Source: Actinomycetospora sp. NBRC 106378 (GTDB taxonomy: Bacteria; Actinomycetota; Actinomycetes; Mycobacteriales; Pseudonocardiaceae). From it: a stretch of 64,000 bases of DNA. This document shows, one piece after another, positions 48,986 through 57,715 of the stretch. Under the pieces are notes generated by a model, which saw only the letters and a list, made by a program, of their open reading frames with translations, ran no database searches and was not told where the DNA came from. Made by a program: the position numbers and the translations under genes. Numbering within the stretch: position 1 is the stretch's first letter; each line of letters starts with the position of its first letter. Location of the stretch: contig NZ_BSTT01000002.1 in assembly GCF_030269685.1 (NCBI RefSeq), forward strand, positions 558,001-622,000, given 5' to 3'.

Positions 48986-50059
48986 TCATCCGGGTCGTCG
49001 TGACCCGGATGGTCCGGGGTGGCTCGGCTCCGACACCGAGGCCCGCGTCCCGCGCACCGTGATCACGAGGTCGGCCGGACCCGGCGCGTCGAGCACGACG
49101 TGGTCGTAGCGGTCGCGCAGCGGGTCGAGCACGGCGGCGACGTCGTCGTCGGCCAGGGGCGGGCCGCTGCGCCCGGTCGGGAGCACGTCGATGCCGCCAC
49201 GCGCCCACGCCCGGATCGCCCGGTCGGTCTCGGCGACGCCCGCGATCACCTCCCGGACACCGGGGGAGGGGTCGGCGACCCGGCGCACCCGCGAGGAGGG
49301 CGAGCGCGGCCCGGCCTCGACGAGCAGCACGCGGGCGCCGTCGCGGGCGAGCGCGGTCGCGACCTCCGCGGCCGCCGACACCGCCGCCCGCTCCGGGGAC
49401 TCGACCACCGCGATCACCCGGCCCCCGCGCACCGATCCCGCCACCCGCATCGTCGCCGCGACCCGGCGGGCGTGGCGGTTCCCGGTCCCCCGGGTGACGG
49501 CCACGGGGTCCCGGGCCGACCGCGGGAGCCGACCCGACCCGGCGTCGGGACGGGCCCGGCGGTGGCGCAGACCGGCGGCGAGCAGGCCCGGCAGCAGCCC
49601 GAGCAGCGCCCCGGCCGCGAGGACGGTGCCGGGGTGGGGCGAGGGTCCGGCGTCCCGAGGCTCCGCCTCGCCGATCACGACGGCGGGCCGGTTGGCCGGG
49701 CGGCCGTCGGCCGTGGCCAGGGCGATCCGGCGCGCCGCGGCCGTGGCGAGCGCGCGGGCGACGACGGCGGCCTCGTCCGCCGTCGCGGCGCGGGCGCGGA
49801 CGCCGAGCACGCCGTCGGTGAGGTCGACGCTCGCCGTCGCGGCCAGTTCCGCGGGGGTCGGGGTGCCGCCCAGCAGGGCGGACGCGTCGGCGAGGACGTC
49901 CGGCCCGGGGGCCGCCGGGAGCGGGGCACCGGGGGCGACCAGCACCGGCCGGTCGAGGGCGGCCGTGGACGAGGGCGGGTCGACGTGCAGGACGACCGCG
50001 GCCGCGGCGAGCCCGACGGCGGTCGACGCGAGCACGAGCCACCCGCCGCGTCCGCCCAC
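48986..50059 (-). CDS. Wzz/Wzc-like protein without P-loop
   Basis: A 357-aa protein. Two membrane helices (WLVLASTAVGLAAAAVVL near the start and VLAAGALLGLLPGLLAAG around residue 145) bracket a short Wzz-like outer domain. The cytoplasmic half has the fold pattern of a MinD/BY-kinase domain: VIAVVESPERAAVSAAAEVA where a Walker A should be, VLLVEAGPRSP and YDHVVLDAPGP. It therefore probably binds no ATP. GTG at 50059 has GGAGGGGG 5 nt upstream; GTG at 50083 is the alternative. It may partner the Wzc-like protein of module B. Confidence 0.65.
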   Translation of the reverse strand: MGGRGGWLVLASTAVGLAAAAVVLHVDPPSSTAALDRPVLVAPGAPLPAAPGPDVLADASALLGGTPTPAELAATASVDLTDGVLGVRARAATADEAAVVARALATAAARRIALATADGRPANRPAVVIGEAEPRDAGPSPHPGTVLAAGALLGLLPGLLAAGLRHRRARPDAGSGRLPRSARDPVAVTRGTGNRHARRVAATMRVAGSVRGGRVIAVVESPERAAVSAAAEVATALARDGARVLLVEAGPRSPSSRVRRVADPSPGVREVIAGVAETDRAIRAWARGGIDVLPTGRSGPPLADDDVAAVLDPLRDRYDHVVLDAPGPADLVITVRGTRASVSEPSHPGPSGSRRPG

Positions 50060-50117
50060 CCGGACCCCCTCCGCCGTGATCACCCGATCGTGGCAGGCGC
50101 GCGGCCCGGCCGGAAGA

Positions 50118-50990
50118 TCAGCGCGTGCCGGTGAGGACCCGGACGGTGCGGCCGTGTCGGTCGTCGTGGGCGGTCGCGTGGTCGCAGAAGCGGGCGAGGT
50201 GGGCGAAGCGGGGGTCCTGGTCGGCCATGCCGGACCCGCCCGGGTCGCGGGGCACGCCCCGGCACTCCGCGACGACCGCCTCCGCGCTGACCCGGACGTC
50301 GAGGGTGTGGTCCCCGGGCGGCAGGTCGGCGCGGCCCGCGAGGTCGACCCCGCACGCCAGGAGCATCGCCTCGTGGGCGGCGAGGACGGCGGCCTCGGCG
50401 CGCTCGCCGTCGAGCCCGGCGTCGCGGACGGCCGCCGCGAACCGGTGGCGCAGCGCCGCGAGCGCCGCCCCGTCGGGCACCGGCACCCGGTCCACCGACG
50501 ACCCGAGCACCGCGGCGGGGACCGGGCTCGTCGTCGCGGGCGGCGTGTGGTCGGGGGAGAGGACCGGGCCGCCGGCGGTGAGCAGCCAGGGGTGCGTCCG
50601 ACGGGCCTCCTCGACCTGGGCCGGCGCGTAGACGCAGACGACCGACAGCGGCCGGTCGGCGAGGAGCACGGTGAGGGCGTCCTCGGCGAAGGGCCGGTCG
50701 GGCGGGGCGGCGTCGGCGCAGACGCGACCGACCACCACGGCGCCCGTCTCGCGGTCCGCGAGCCGGTGGCCGAGGGTCGCCGCGTCCACGTCGACCGGGG
50801 AGGGCAGCTGCAGCCCGGCGTCGGGGCGGGCCGCACGGAACGCGCGGGCGCCCCGCCGGTCGAGCACGACCTCGACCGGCGCGCCCACGGCGAGCGCGGC
50901 GTCGACGACGGGCAGGCAGAGCGGGACGAGCTCGTCGGGGTCGTCCGCGACGACCGCCGCGTGCAGCAGCGCCGGCCCGCCCGGGCTCAC
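50118..50990 (-). CDS. MEDS-domain protein with degenerate HATPase (RsbA/RsbW-like)
   Basis: A 290-aa signalling protein. The N-terminal about 165 residues look like a MEDS sensory domain (LLHAAVVADDPDELVPLCLP, VVCVYAPAQVEEARR). The C-terminal part follows the anti-sigma HATPase layout (LRHRFAAAVRDAGLDGERAE, VLAAHEAMLLACG, and HLARFCDHATAHDDRHGRTV). The N-box Asn is Leu, and the G1 box reads PRDPGGSGM. An anti-sigma or partner-switching role is inferred. GTG at 50990 overlaps the stop of the MEDS-STAS gene. Confidence 0.75.
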   Translation of the reverse strand: MSPGGPALLHAAVVADDPDELVPLCLPVVDAALAVGAPVEVVLDRRGARAFRAARPDAGLQLPSPVDVDAATLGHRLADRETGAVVVGRVCADAAPPDRPFAEDALTVLLADRPLSVVCVYAPAQVEEARRTHPWLLTAGGPVLSPDHTPPATTSPVPAAVLGSSVDRVPVPDGAALAALRHRFAAAVRDAGLDGERAEAAVLAAHEAMLLACGVDLAGRADLPPGDHTLDVRVSAEAVVAECRGVPRDPGGSGMADQDPRFAHLARFCDHATAHDDRHGRTVRVLTGTR

Positions 50991-51859
50991 GCGGCCCCGC
51001 CCTCGCTCAGCACGATGGAGTCGGGCCGCTCGAGCGCGTCGAGCAGGCGACGCAGCAGCCGGGGCGGGTCGTGCAGCACGAGCCGCTGACCGGCCGGCGC
51101 CGACCGGGCGGCGAGCACCATCAGCTGGGCGCAGGCCACGTCGACGAACCCGACCGCGGCCAGGTCGACGTGCAGGTCCGGGCTCCGACCGGTGCCCTCC
51201 TCGGCGTCCGCGAGGGCCTGGCGCATCGCCCCCGTCAACGCCCCGCCGAAGCGCTGGGCGACGTGGGCGTCGAGGTCGCCGGACACGCGCCAGCGGCCGC
51301 ACGACTCCCGGGCACCCCAGCCGACGTCCAGCACACCGCGGTGGTGGATGCCGAGCGAGTGCACGACGGCGGCCTCGTTCTCCACCGCCGTGGTGAGCTG
51401 GCACAGCACGTGCAGCGGGAAGCGGTCGGCGAGCGCGTCGTAGCCGCCCTCCTGCCGGGCGAACACCGCCACCTCGTCGGCGTCGCCCAGCGGCCGGCGC
51501 GACGACTCCTGGGTCATCGCCACCGACGTCCAGCCCTCGTCGAGGGCGCGGTGCAGCTCCTCGCTCTGCACCCGGTGCAGCCCCTCGGCCGTGCCGCCCA
51601 CGAGGTCGATCAGGTGCGGGAACGCCATGAACTCCAGCTGGCCCGTCTCCAGGGCGCGCCGCGTGCGCACCGTCGCCTGCGGCCCCGCGATCCAGTGCTT
51701 CTCGATCCGTCCGTCGTCGCCGAGCCAGCCCTTGTAGAAGACCTTGGCGCCGAAGGCGAGCTCCCGGTCGAGCCAGGCAGCGGTCCCGACCCGCTGCGCG
51801 TGGTCGCTCTCGGCGACCTGCAGCAGGTGGGCGTGCGCCGGACCCGCGTCCACCGTCAT
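50987..51859 (-). CDS. MEDS-STAS signalling protein
   Basis: A 290-aa protein. The N-terminal MEDS domain begins AHAHLLQVAESDHAQRVGTA and contains VFYKGWLGDDGRIEKHWIAG. The C-terminal STAS domain is DLHVDLAAVGFVDVACAQLM followed by LVLHDPPRLLRRLLDALERP. The Ser normally phosphorylated in anti-anti-sigma factors is absent (DVAC). It should interact with an RsbW-like HATPase such as its overlapping neighbour. ATG at 51859. Lies upstream of the Wzz-like gene, so stress signalling may be coupled to the glycan. Confidence 0.8.
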   Translation of the reverse strand: MTVDAGPAHAHLLQVAESDHAQRVGTAAWLDRELAFGAKVFYKGWLGDDGRIEKHWIAGPQATVRTRRALETGQLEFMAFPHLIDLVGGTAEGLHRVQSEELHRALDEGWTSVAMTQESSRRPLGDADEVAVFARQEGGYDALADRFPLHVLCQLTTAVENEAAVVHSLGIHHRGVLDVGWGARESCGRWRVSGDLDAHVAQRFGGALTGAMRQALADAEEGTGRSPDLHVDLAAVGFVDVACAQLMVLAARSAPAGQRLVLHDPPRLLRRLLDALERPDSIVLSEGGAA

Positions 51860-51992
51860 CGCGTCCGTGACTCCTGCGTCCGTCCCCCGACGTCCGAGGA
51901 CCGGCCTCGCCGACCGGTTCCGCCGACCAGCATCGCCCGGTCACCGCCCGTTCGGGAGCGATCACCGGGCAGGTTCACCCGATACGCACAGG

Positions 51993-52020
51993 TTGTGACG
52001 GCGCGTGATCGCCCTAGGGT
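51993..52020 (+). promoter_or_regulatory. promoter of the mycothiol-dependent-isomerase-like gene
   Basis: TTGTGA (51993-51998) and TAGGGT (52015-52020) are separated by 16 nt; ATG follows 7 nt later, giving a leaderless transcript. Confidence 0.55.
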
Positions 52021-52027
52021 CCGCAGT

Positions 52028-52711
52028 ATGCCCGTCCTCCTCGGTGACGCCTACCGCGACGCCCACGCGCGCCTCGACGCACGGCTGCGCACGCTCGCCG
52101 CCCTCGACCCCGACGCCCTCGGCACCGCGGTGCCCGCCTGCCCCGGCTGGACGGTGCACGCGGTGGTGTCGCACCTCGCCGGCCTCGCCGCGGACGCGGT
52201 GGCGGGACGGCTCTCCGGACCGCCGGACGAGGCGTGGACCGCCGGGCACGTCGACGCGCGGCTCGGGGTGCCGGTCGAGGACGTGCTGGCGGAGTGGGCG
52301 CCGCTCGTCGACCCCATGGTGGAGGCCCTCAACGGCCGCGCCGTCGGCCCGCCGCCGTGCGCCGACCTGCTCGTGCACGAGGGCGACGTCGTGGAGGCCC
52401 TCGGGGACGAGGTGCCGCCGATCGGGTCGTGGGGCCCGGTCGCGACGATGCTGTGCGGCGGGTGGCTCAAGGGGCTCCGGGTCCCGGGCACGCTGACGGT
52501 GCGGGTAGGGGACCGTGAGCTGGCCGCGGGCACGGGGGACGGGCCGGCGGCCACGGTGACGATCGGCCCGTGGGAGTTCTTCCGCGGCGTGTTCAGCCGC
52601 CGCAGCGTCGACCAGATGCGCGCGTGGGACTGGGACGGCGACCCGGAGCCGTGGCTCGCGCCGCTCTGCGTGTTCGGTCCCCGGACCGACGACCAGCCGG
52701 TCGCCCGGTGA
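52028..52711 (+). CDS. maleylpyruvate isomerase family, mycothiol-dependent enzyme
   Basis: A 227-aa protein with the DinB-like four-helix N-terminal domain of this family: RLRTLAALDPDALGTAVPAC, PGWTVHAVVSHLAGLAADAV and the later CADLLVHEGDVVEALGDE, with His residues that bind zinc. The C-terminal domain carries TVTIGPWEFFRGVFSRRSVD. Family members use mycothiol for isomerisation or detoxification. ATG at 52028 with a leaderless promoter. Its stop abuts the convergent patatin stop with no gap. Confidence 0.88.
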   Translation: MPVLLGDAYRDAHARLDARLRTLAALDPDALGTAVPACPGWTVHAVVSHLAGLAADAVAGRLSGPPDEAWTAGHVDARLGVPVEDVLAEWAPLVDPMVEALNGRAVGPPPCADLLVHEGDVVEALGDEVPPIGSWGPVATMLCGGWLKGLRVPGTLTVRVGDRELAAGTGDGPAATVTIGPWEFFRGVFSRRSVDQMRAWDWDGDPEPWLAPLCVFGPRTDDQPVAR

Positions 52712-53731
52712 TCAGCGGCTGACCCCGGCGTCGCTGCGGAACCGTTCGCGGTAGGCGTCCCAGTCGAACGCCGACAGGAAGGCGGCGGCCGCGTCGTACC
52801 CGCGCCGGTAGAGGGCGTCGGTGCGGCTGCGGCTGATGCCGAAGTCGAGCAGGCCGACGCCGCCCGCGTCGACGTGGATCGTGCGGGCCGCGACCCACGG
52901 CCGGTTCAGGTAGGCCTGGTCGCGACCGACCACCATCGTCGTCAGGAGCTGCTCGAGCAGGCGCAGCGCGGCCGGCTGCGGCCAGGAGTCGAGCGGGGCG
53001 CGGTAGAGCGCCACCCGGTCCCCGAGGCCGGGCCGGGTCGTGATCGTGACCCCGAACGTGGGCCACGCGGGCGCGGCGCCGTCGGTGCGGTCGAGGGAGT
53101 CGATCGGGAAGTTCGACAGCAGCCCGCCGTCGACCAGGGTCGAGGAGAGTCCGCCCGCGCCGTGCACCAGCGTGGTCGGGCGGAACAGGAACGGGATCGA
53201 CATCGACGCCCGCACGGCCTCGGCGACCGGCTGGGTGTCCGGGTCGAGCCCGTACACGCCGCGGTAGTCCCAGGGCAGGCGGACGAGCTGGCCGAGGGTG
53301 AGGTCCGAGCAGGTCACGACGAGGGAGTAGCGCTGCTGCGGCGGCAGGGCCGGGTCGTCGAGGCGCAGGTCGGCCCACGTGTGCACGCCGAGCGCGGCGA
53401 GCTCGGTGGTGATCCACTCGAGCAGGTACTCGCCCGCGTACAGGCCGGCGCCGGTCAGCAGCGACAGCCCCGGCCCGACCAGTGGCAGCCGGCCGAGGCC
53501 GTGCCGGTCGGCGACGGCGCGGAAGTCGAGCCGGCGGGTGATCTCGCCCAGCCGGTCGCCGCGGGCGCCCGCCGCGGCGATCGCGCCCACGAGGGCCCCC
53601 GCCGAGGTCCCGGAGATCCGCTGCGGGGTGTACCCCGCGTCGGTCACCGCCGCGACCGCCCCGGCGAGGCCGATCCCCTTGACCCCACCACCCTCGAGCA
53701 CCAGGTCCGCACGCCTCACCGCACCGATCAT
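52712..53731 (-). CDS. patatin-like phospholipase
   Basis: A 339-aa patatin. The oxyanion loop is LVLEGGGVKGIGLAGAVAAV (GGGxKG, residues 14-19), the nucleophile is in ISGTSAGALVGA (Ser43) and the catalytic Asp in LVDGGLLSNFPID (Asp201). No signal peptide. It hydrolyses acyl chains of lipids. ATG at 53731 overlaps the stop of the double-zinc-ribbon membrane gene (ATGA), so the two are translationally coupled; a function at the inner membrane face is likely. Confidence 0.92.
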   Translation of the reverse strand: MIGAVRRADLVLEGGGVKGIGLAGAVAAVTDAGYTPQRISGTSAGALVGAIAAAGARGDRLGEITRRLDFRAVADRHGLGRLPLVGPGLSLLTGAGLYAGEYLLEWITTELAALGVHTWADLRLDDPALPPQQRYSLVVTCSDLTLGQLVRLPWDYRGVYGLDPDTQPVAEAVRASMSIPFLFRPTTLVHGAGGLSSTLVDGGLLSNFPIDSLDRTDGAAPAWPTFGVTITTRPGLGDRVALYRAPLDSWPQPAALRLLEQLLTTMVVGRDQAYLNRPWVAARTIHVDAGGVGLLDFGISRSRTDALYRRGYDAAAAFLSAFDWDAYRERFRSDAGVSR

Positions 53732-55047
53732 GCTCCGCGCGGGCCCGCGGCGCCCACGCGCGCGCCGCAGGTCCCGCAGAAGGAGGCCTCGGCGGGCACC
53801 GGGGTGCCGCACAGCGCGCAGGCCAGCTCCGCCGTTCCCGACGGGGGCTGCCGCGACCAGGCGCTCTCGTGCGTGGTGGGGAGCGGGTCGGCCGACGTGG
53901 CGTACCAGGCGGACCCGCCGGACCTGCCGGACCCGCCGGACCCGGCGGCCGCAGCGGGCGCCGAGGACGACGCCGTGGGCCCGAGGGCGTGCACCCGTTC
54001 GACCAGCCGGCCGACGGCGGGCCACGGCGCGTCGCCGACGTGCCGTCGGGCGTCGTCGGGGACCCACAGCGCCCCGATCACCACGGCCGCGACCGCGAGC
54101 CCGAGGAGCGTCCACCGGTCCCAGGCGACGAGCGCGCCGAGACCCGCGAGGCCGGCGAGCACGGTCGCGGTGACCCGGGCGCCGCGGGCCGAGCGCGGCG
54201 GTGTGCGCGCGAGGGCGGCGAAGACCCAGAGGAGGAGGGCGGCGAGGCCCGCGCTCAGCACGGCGGCGACGAGGACGAACCCGCCGATCACGCCGAGGAG
54301 CCCGCCGAGGGCGGCGCCGATCTCGGAGTCGTCGCCCAGCGAGGCGGTGACCAGCCCGCCCAGGAGCGCCACGAGCCCGATCACGCCGAGGACGACGGCG
54401 GTGAGCAGCCAGCCGATCGCGGCGCCCAGCGAGCCGGTGCGCACGAGCAGCACCGAGACCGGACCGCGCACCGGCCGGGCGTACGGCCCGGCGAACCAGG
54501 CCCGGGCGTCGGGGACCAGCACGAGCACGACGGCCGCGCCCACGGTGAGCAGCGCCGCGGCCGCCAGCGGGACCACGAGCAGGCCCGACACCAGGGCGCA
54601 CGTGCCGAACACCGCGCCGACCAGCGTGAACGCCCGGGCGGGACGGCTCCCCAGCACGAGGAACCAGGCGGCGAGGCCCAGCCACACCGTGCCGACCAGA
54701 CCGAAGCCGGGGGACGCGGTGCCGGCGGGGCTCGCGAGCACGGCCAGCTCGTCGGTGGACAGGGCGTCGGCGGCGGAGAGCGACCCGATCAGCGTGGTCA
54801 GGCACAGCACGGCGCCCAGCGCGAGCGCCCCGATCGCGGCCCACAGCAGCACGGGCATCGCCTGGGCGCGGCCCGGCGGCGGTCCTGCCGGACGCTCGGA
54901 GGTCACGAGCGTCCCGGTCGCCCGCGCGGGAGCCGCGGCAGGACCCGACGTCGGGACGGGCGAGCCCGCGGGCATGCCGCAGGTCCGGCACCACCCGCCC
55001 TGCACCGGCCCCCCGCCGCACTGCCGGCACTGCTCCATGGCGCCCAT
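53728..55047 (-). CDS. polytopic membrane protein with zinc ribbons at both ends
   Basis: A 439-aa protein. A zinc ribbon opens it (CRQCGGGPVQGGWCRTCG) and another closes it (CALCGTPVPAEASFCGTCG); between lie about nine hydrophobic helices (for example VLLWAAIGALALGAVLCL and AAIGWLLTAVVLGVIGLVAL). The segment before the second ribbon is S/G/A-rich. No function is known. ATG at 55047 is 15 nt below the beta-helix gene stop; the end overlaps the patatin start. A three-gene operon is likely. Confidence 0.8.
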   Translation of the reverse strand: MGAMEQCRQCGGGPVQGGWCRTCGMPAGSPVPTSGPAAAPARATGTLVTSERPAGPPPGRAQAMPVLLWAAIGALALGAVLCLTTLIGSLSAADALSTDELAVLASPAGTASPGFGLVGTVWLGLAAWFLVLGSRPARAFTLVGAVFGTCALVSGLLVVPLAAAALLTVGAAVVLVLVPDARAWFAGPYARPVRGPVSVLLVRTGSLGAAIGWLLTAVVLGVIGLVALLGGLVTASLGDDSEIGAALGGLLGVIGGFVLVAAVLSAGLAALLLWVFAALARTPPRSARGARVTATVLAGLAGLGALVAWDRWTLLGLAVAAVVIGALWVPDDARRHVGDAPWPAVGRLVERVHALGPTASSSAPAAAAGSGGSGRSGGSAWYATSADPLPTTHESAWSRQPPSGTAELACALCGTPVPAEASFCGTCGARVGAAGPRGA

Positions 55048-55062
55048 GGCACCACAGATCGG

Positions 55063-56655
55063 TCAGACCCGGCGGGAGACACAGCCGGTCGGCGCGGCAC
55101 CCGGCGGGGACCACACCGCGACCGTCTGGTCGCCGGCGACGGCGGTCACCCGGACGTCGCGCGCGGTGGCCACCCAGAACGACGAGGCCGCGGGAGAGCC
55201 GGACACGGCGCGCTGGTCGAGGGTGAGCGTGACGCCCTCCGGGTCCGAGGTGCGGTCGACGGGATAGCCGACGACGCCGTAGCGGGGGTAACCGCCGCGG
55301 GTGCGGACGACGAGGTCCAGCGAGACGTCCGTCGGCGGCCGGGCGGGACCGTTCGAGTCCTTGACCGCCCACACCGACATCTGCTCCCCGGTGCCGAGGT
55401 GGGTCAGGGAGGCCTGCACCGAGATTCCGGAGCACCCGACCTCGAGGGCCCGGCGCTGCACGGTATCGGTGGCGGGGATGGTCACCGTGATGTCGGTCAG
55501 GGTCATGTCGTAGCACTGCTCGCCGATGTCGATCGCGGTGCTGGGGATCCCGACCGAGCCCGCCGGCATCGGGGCCTGGGTGCCGGAGATCGCGCGCAGC
55601 GTCGAGGAGTGGCCGGCGTGCTTGAGCTCGATCATGCGCGAGCGCCACGTGCCGGACACCCGCTCGACGGTCGAGAGGACCAGCGCGTTGATGCCGAGCA
55701 TGTTCTCGCAGTCGAGCCGCAGGTCGTGGAACCAGCCACGCCAGACGCCGTTCCGGGCGGAGAACCCGGCGGAGACCAGCGCGAACCGCCCGACCTCGAC
55801 GTCCTGGACGATCTCCCAGGGGATGCCGAGGAAGTAGTCGGCGCCCGCGTTGACGCACAGCCGGGGGCCGGCGAGCACGGTCGGGTCGCTGCTCGTGGCC
55901 ACGATCGTCCAGGGGACCGGCAGCTCGAGGGTCACGGTCGACCCGGAGAGCCCGACCACCCGGTTCCACTGCTCGGCGTCGTAGGTGAGGCCCTCGCCGT
56001 CGACGAAGGGCGGGTTGTCACAGCGGACGTTGACGATGTCGCCGACCCGCAGCACCGCGTCCCCGAGCGGTTCGGTGAGCCGCACCGTCCGGGAGCCCGC
56101 GGTGATCGGGGCGAGCGTGCGCACCGCCCAGCCGACGCCCGCCCGGTCGGCCTCCATCGCGACCGGGTGGATGTCCCCGATGCGGAAGCTGTGCGCGAGG
56201 GCCCAGTCCAGGTTGGTGCCGCGCGGACGGGGGTTGACCAGGGCCGTCGTCGGGACCCCGCCGTTGCTTCCCGCGCCCAGGTGACGCTGCCCGGAGTGGA
56301 CGACGATCGCGCGCGAGTGCCGGTAGGTGCCGGCGGGGTAGAAGACGCCCGCGCGGCCGGCGTCCGCGGCGGCCTGGATGGCGACCCCGTCGAGCTCGTC
56401 GGCGAGGTCGACGGCGCCCGGGTAGACGCGGCGGGCGTCGTCGAGCGTGGCGAAGCGCGTCGACAGGGGGCGCGACGCGCCGTCGCCGACGGCGCCGTGG
56501 TCGGTGACGACGGTCCAGCCCGCGACGCGCGCCGCAGCCGCGGTCGCGGGGGAGTCGGTCGCCGCGCCCCGCGGCGCGGCGGGCAGCGCCCCGAGGCCGA
56601 GCGCGCCGACGGCGAGCCCGGCGGCGAGGACGCTGCGGCGGTCGACGGGCCCCAT
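55063..56655 (-). CDS. secreted right-handed beta-helix protein (pectate-lyase-3/GH28-like)
   Basis: A 530-aa exported protein. The Tat-type signal is DRRSVLAAGLAVGALGLGAL. The catalytic-fold entrance is typical of Pectate_lyase_3 proteins: VVTDHGAVGDGASRPLSTRF, DGVAIQAAADAGRAGVFYPA and GTYRHSRAIVVHSGQRHLGA. Beta-helix coils follow to the end (VSLDLVVRTRGGYPRYG). It may cut or bind an extracellular polysaccharide, possibly the product of the neighbouring modules. ATG at 56655; heads the operon with the membrane protein and patatin. Confidence 0.82.
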   Translation of the reverse strand: MGPVDRRSVLAAGLAVGALGLGALPAAPRGAATDSPATAAAARVAGWTVVTDHGAVGDGASRPLSTRFATLDDARRVYPGAVDLADELDGVAIQAAADAGRAGVFYPAGTYRHSRAIVVHSGQRHLGAGSNGGVPTTALVNPRPRGTNLDWALAHSFRIGDIHPVAMEADRAGVGWAVRTLAPITAGSRTVRLTEPLGDAVLRVGDIVNVRCDNPPFVDGEGLTYDAEQWNRVVGLSGSTVTLELPVPWTIVATSSDPTVLAGPRLCVNAGADYFLGIPWEIVQDVEVGRFALVSAGFSARNGVWRGWFHDLRLDCENMLGINALVLSTVERVSGTWRSRMIELKHAGHSSTLRAISGTQAPMPAGSVGIPSTAIDIGEQCYDMTLTDITVTIPATDTVQRRALEVGCSGISVQASLTHLGTGEQMSVWAVKDSNGPARPPTDVSLDLVVRTRGGYPRYGVVGYPVDRTSDPEGVTLTLDQRAVSGSPAASSFWVATARDVRVTAVAGDQTVAVWSPPGAAPTGCVSRRV

Positions 56656-56742
56656 GATCCGAGCATGCGGCCGGCACCGGCCGTTGCAGGCCGTCGTCCA
56701 CCCGATCGTGTCGCGCCCGGGGTCGTGGGCGACGCTCGGGGG

Positions 56743-57348
56743 GTGCTCTCGGACGCGTGGTTCGCCCTGCTGCGGGCGGCGGTCGCCGCCGGGGCGCGCG
56801 ACCGGGTGCTCACGCTGCCCACCGCGGCGGGCCCGGTGCGCCTGCGCCTGGCGTCGGTGACCTTCGCGGGCGGCTCGCTGCTGCGTCCGGGGCGGGTGCG
56901 CGACGTGCGGGTGGAGGCGACGGACGTCGAGTGGTCCGGCCTCGTGGTGCCGCGGGCACACGTGCACGTCGCGACGCTCGACGTGCGGCTCACCGGCGCG
57001 CTCGACCCGGCGGGGGTGACCGTGTCCGGCACGGTGCCGTTGCCGACCGTGCAGGCCCTGCTCGCGCGGAGCCGGGGGGCGACCCTGCGGCTCGGGTTCA
57101 CCGACGGCGCCCCGGTCGTCCGCTGGTCCCGGGCGCCGCGGGCGGTGGCGCTCGAGGTGCGGCCCGAGGTCGACGACGCGGGGCTCGTGCTGCGGGCGGT
57201 CGCCCTGCGGTCCCGTCGACGACGGTGGCGGCTCCCCGCCCGCCTGCCCCCGCTGCCCGGCAGCGGACTGCCGCTGCCCGGCGGGTTCCGGCTCGAGGAC
57301 GTCGTGCCGTGCGACGACGGGGTGGCGGTGCGGCTGCACCGCCCGTGA
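56743..57348 (+). CDS. DUF2993/LmeA-like lipid-binding protein (tentative)
   Basis: A 201-aa protein whose beta-rich pattern (RLRLASVTFAGGSLLRPGRV, VRVEATDVEWSGLVV, GTVPLPTVQALLARS and LVLRAVALRSRRRRWRLP) resembles the DUF2993 phospholipid-binding fold, but lacks the usual signal peptide. The C-terminal DDGVAVRLH is also family-like. The GTG at 56743 fits the fold; an ATG at 56665 gives a longer form with an unconvincing N-terminus. It converges on the small membrane gene with a 4-nt gap. Confidence 0.6.
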   Translation: MLSDAWFALLRAAVAAGARDRVLTLPTAAGPVRLRLASVTFAGGSLLRPGRVRDVRVEATDVEWSGLVVPRAHVHVATLDVRLTGALDPAGVTVSGTVPLPTVQALLARSRGATLRLGFTDGAPVVRWSRAPRAVALEVRPEVDDAGLVLRAVALRSRRRRWRLPARLPPLPGSGLPLPGGFRLEDVVPCDDGVAVRLHRP

Positions 57349-57352
57349 CGGC

Positions 57353-57607
57353 TCAGGAGACGCGCAGGACCTGCGCGCTCCCGCTGCTGCGCTGGGCGGG
57401 GACCGAGACCTCGGGCAGGTCCGACGCGGCGGCCACGATCGCCTCCCGACGGCGGGCCCGCCGGACGGCGACGGCGCGGTCGGCCTCGGCGCGCGCGGCG
57501 GCGCGGGCCTGGTCGTCGAGCGTGCCCCGGCGGGCCATCGCGACGAACGGCGCGACCAGCCAGGCGCCCGCGGTGGCTCCGACGGCGGCAACTGCGGTGA
57601 TCATCAT
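57353..57607 (-). CDS. small single-pass membrane protein (paralogue of 37665-37952)
   Basis: An 84-aa protein. The helix ITAVAAVGATAGAWLVAPFV is followed by AMARRGTLDDQ and a basic, probably helical tail (ARAEADRAVAVRRARRREAI). The helix-RxGTLDxQ unit recurs at 37665-37952. The ATG at 57607 follows GGGGGAGAC; a second ATG lies directly after. Function unknown. Confidence 0.7.
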   Translation of the reverse strand: MMITAVAAVGATAGAWLVAPFVAMARRGTLDDQARAAARAEADRAVAVRRARRREAIVAAASDLPEVSVPAQRSSGSAQVLRVS

Positions 57608-57715
57608 GATGTCTCCCCCGACACACGACGACGCCCCGGACGGAGCGTGCTCACCTCCAGGGTCGTACTGCGGCATCCGGTCGTTAACGAGATCACCCGA
57701 TCGGATGAGCAACCA

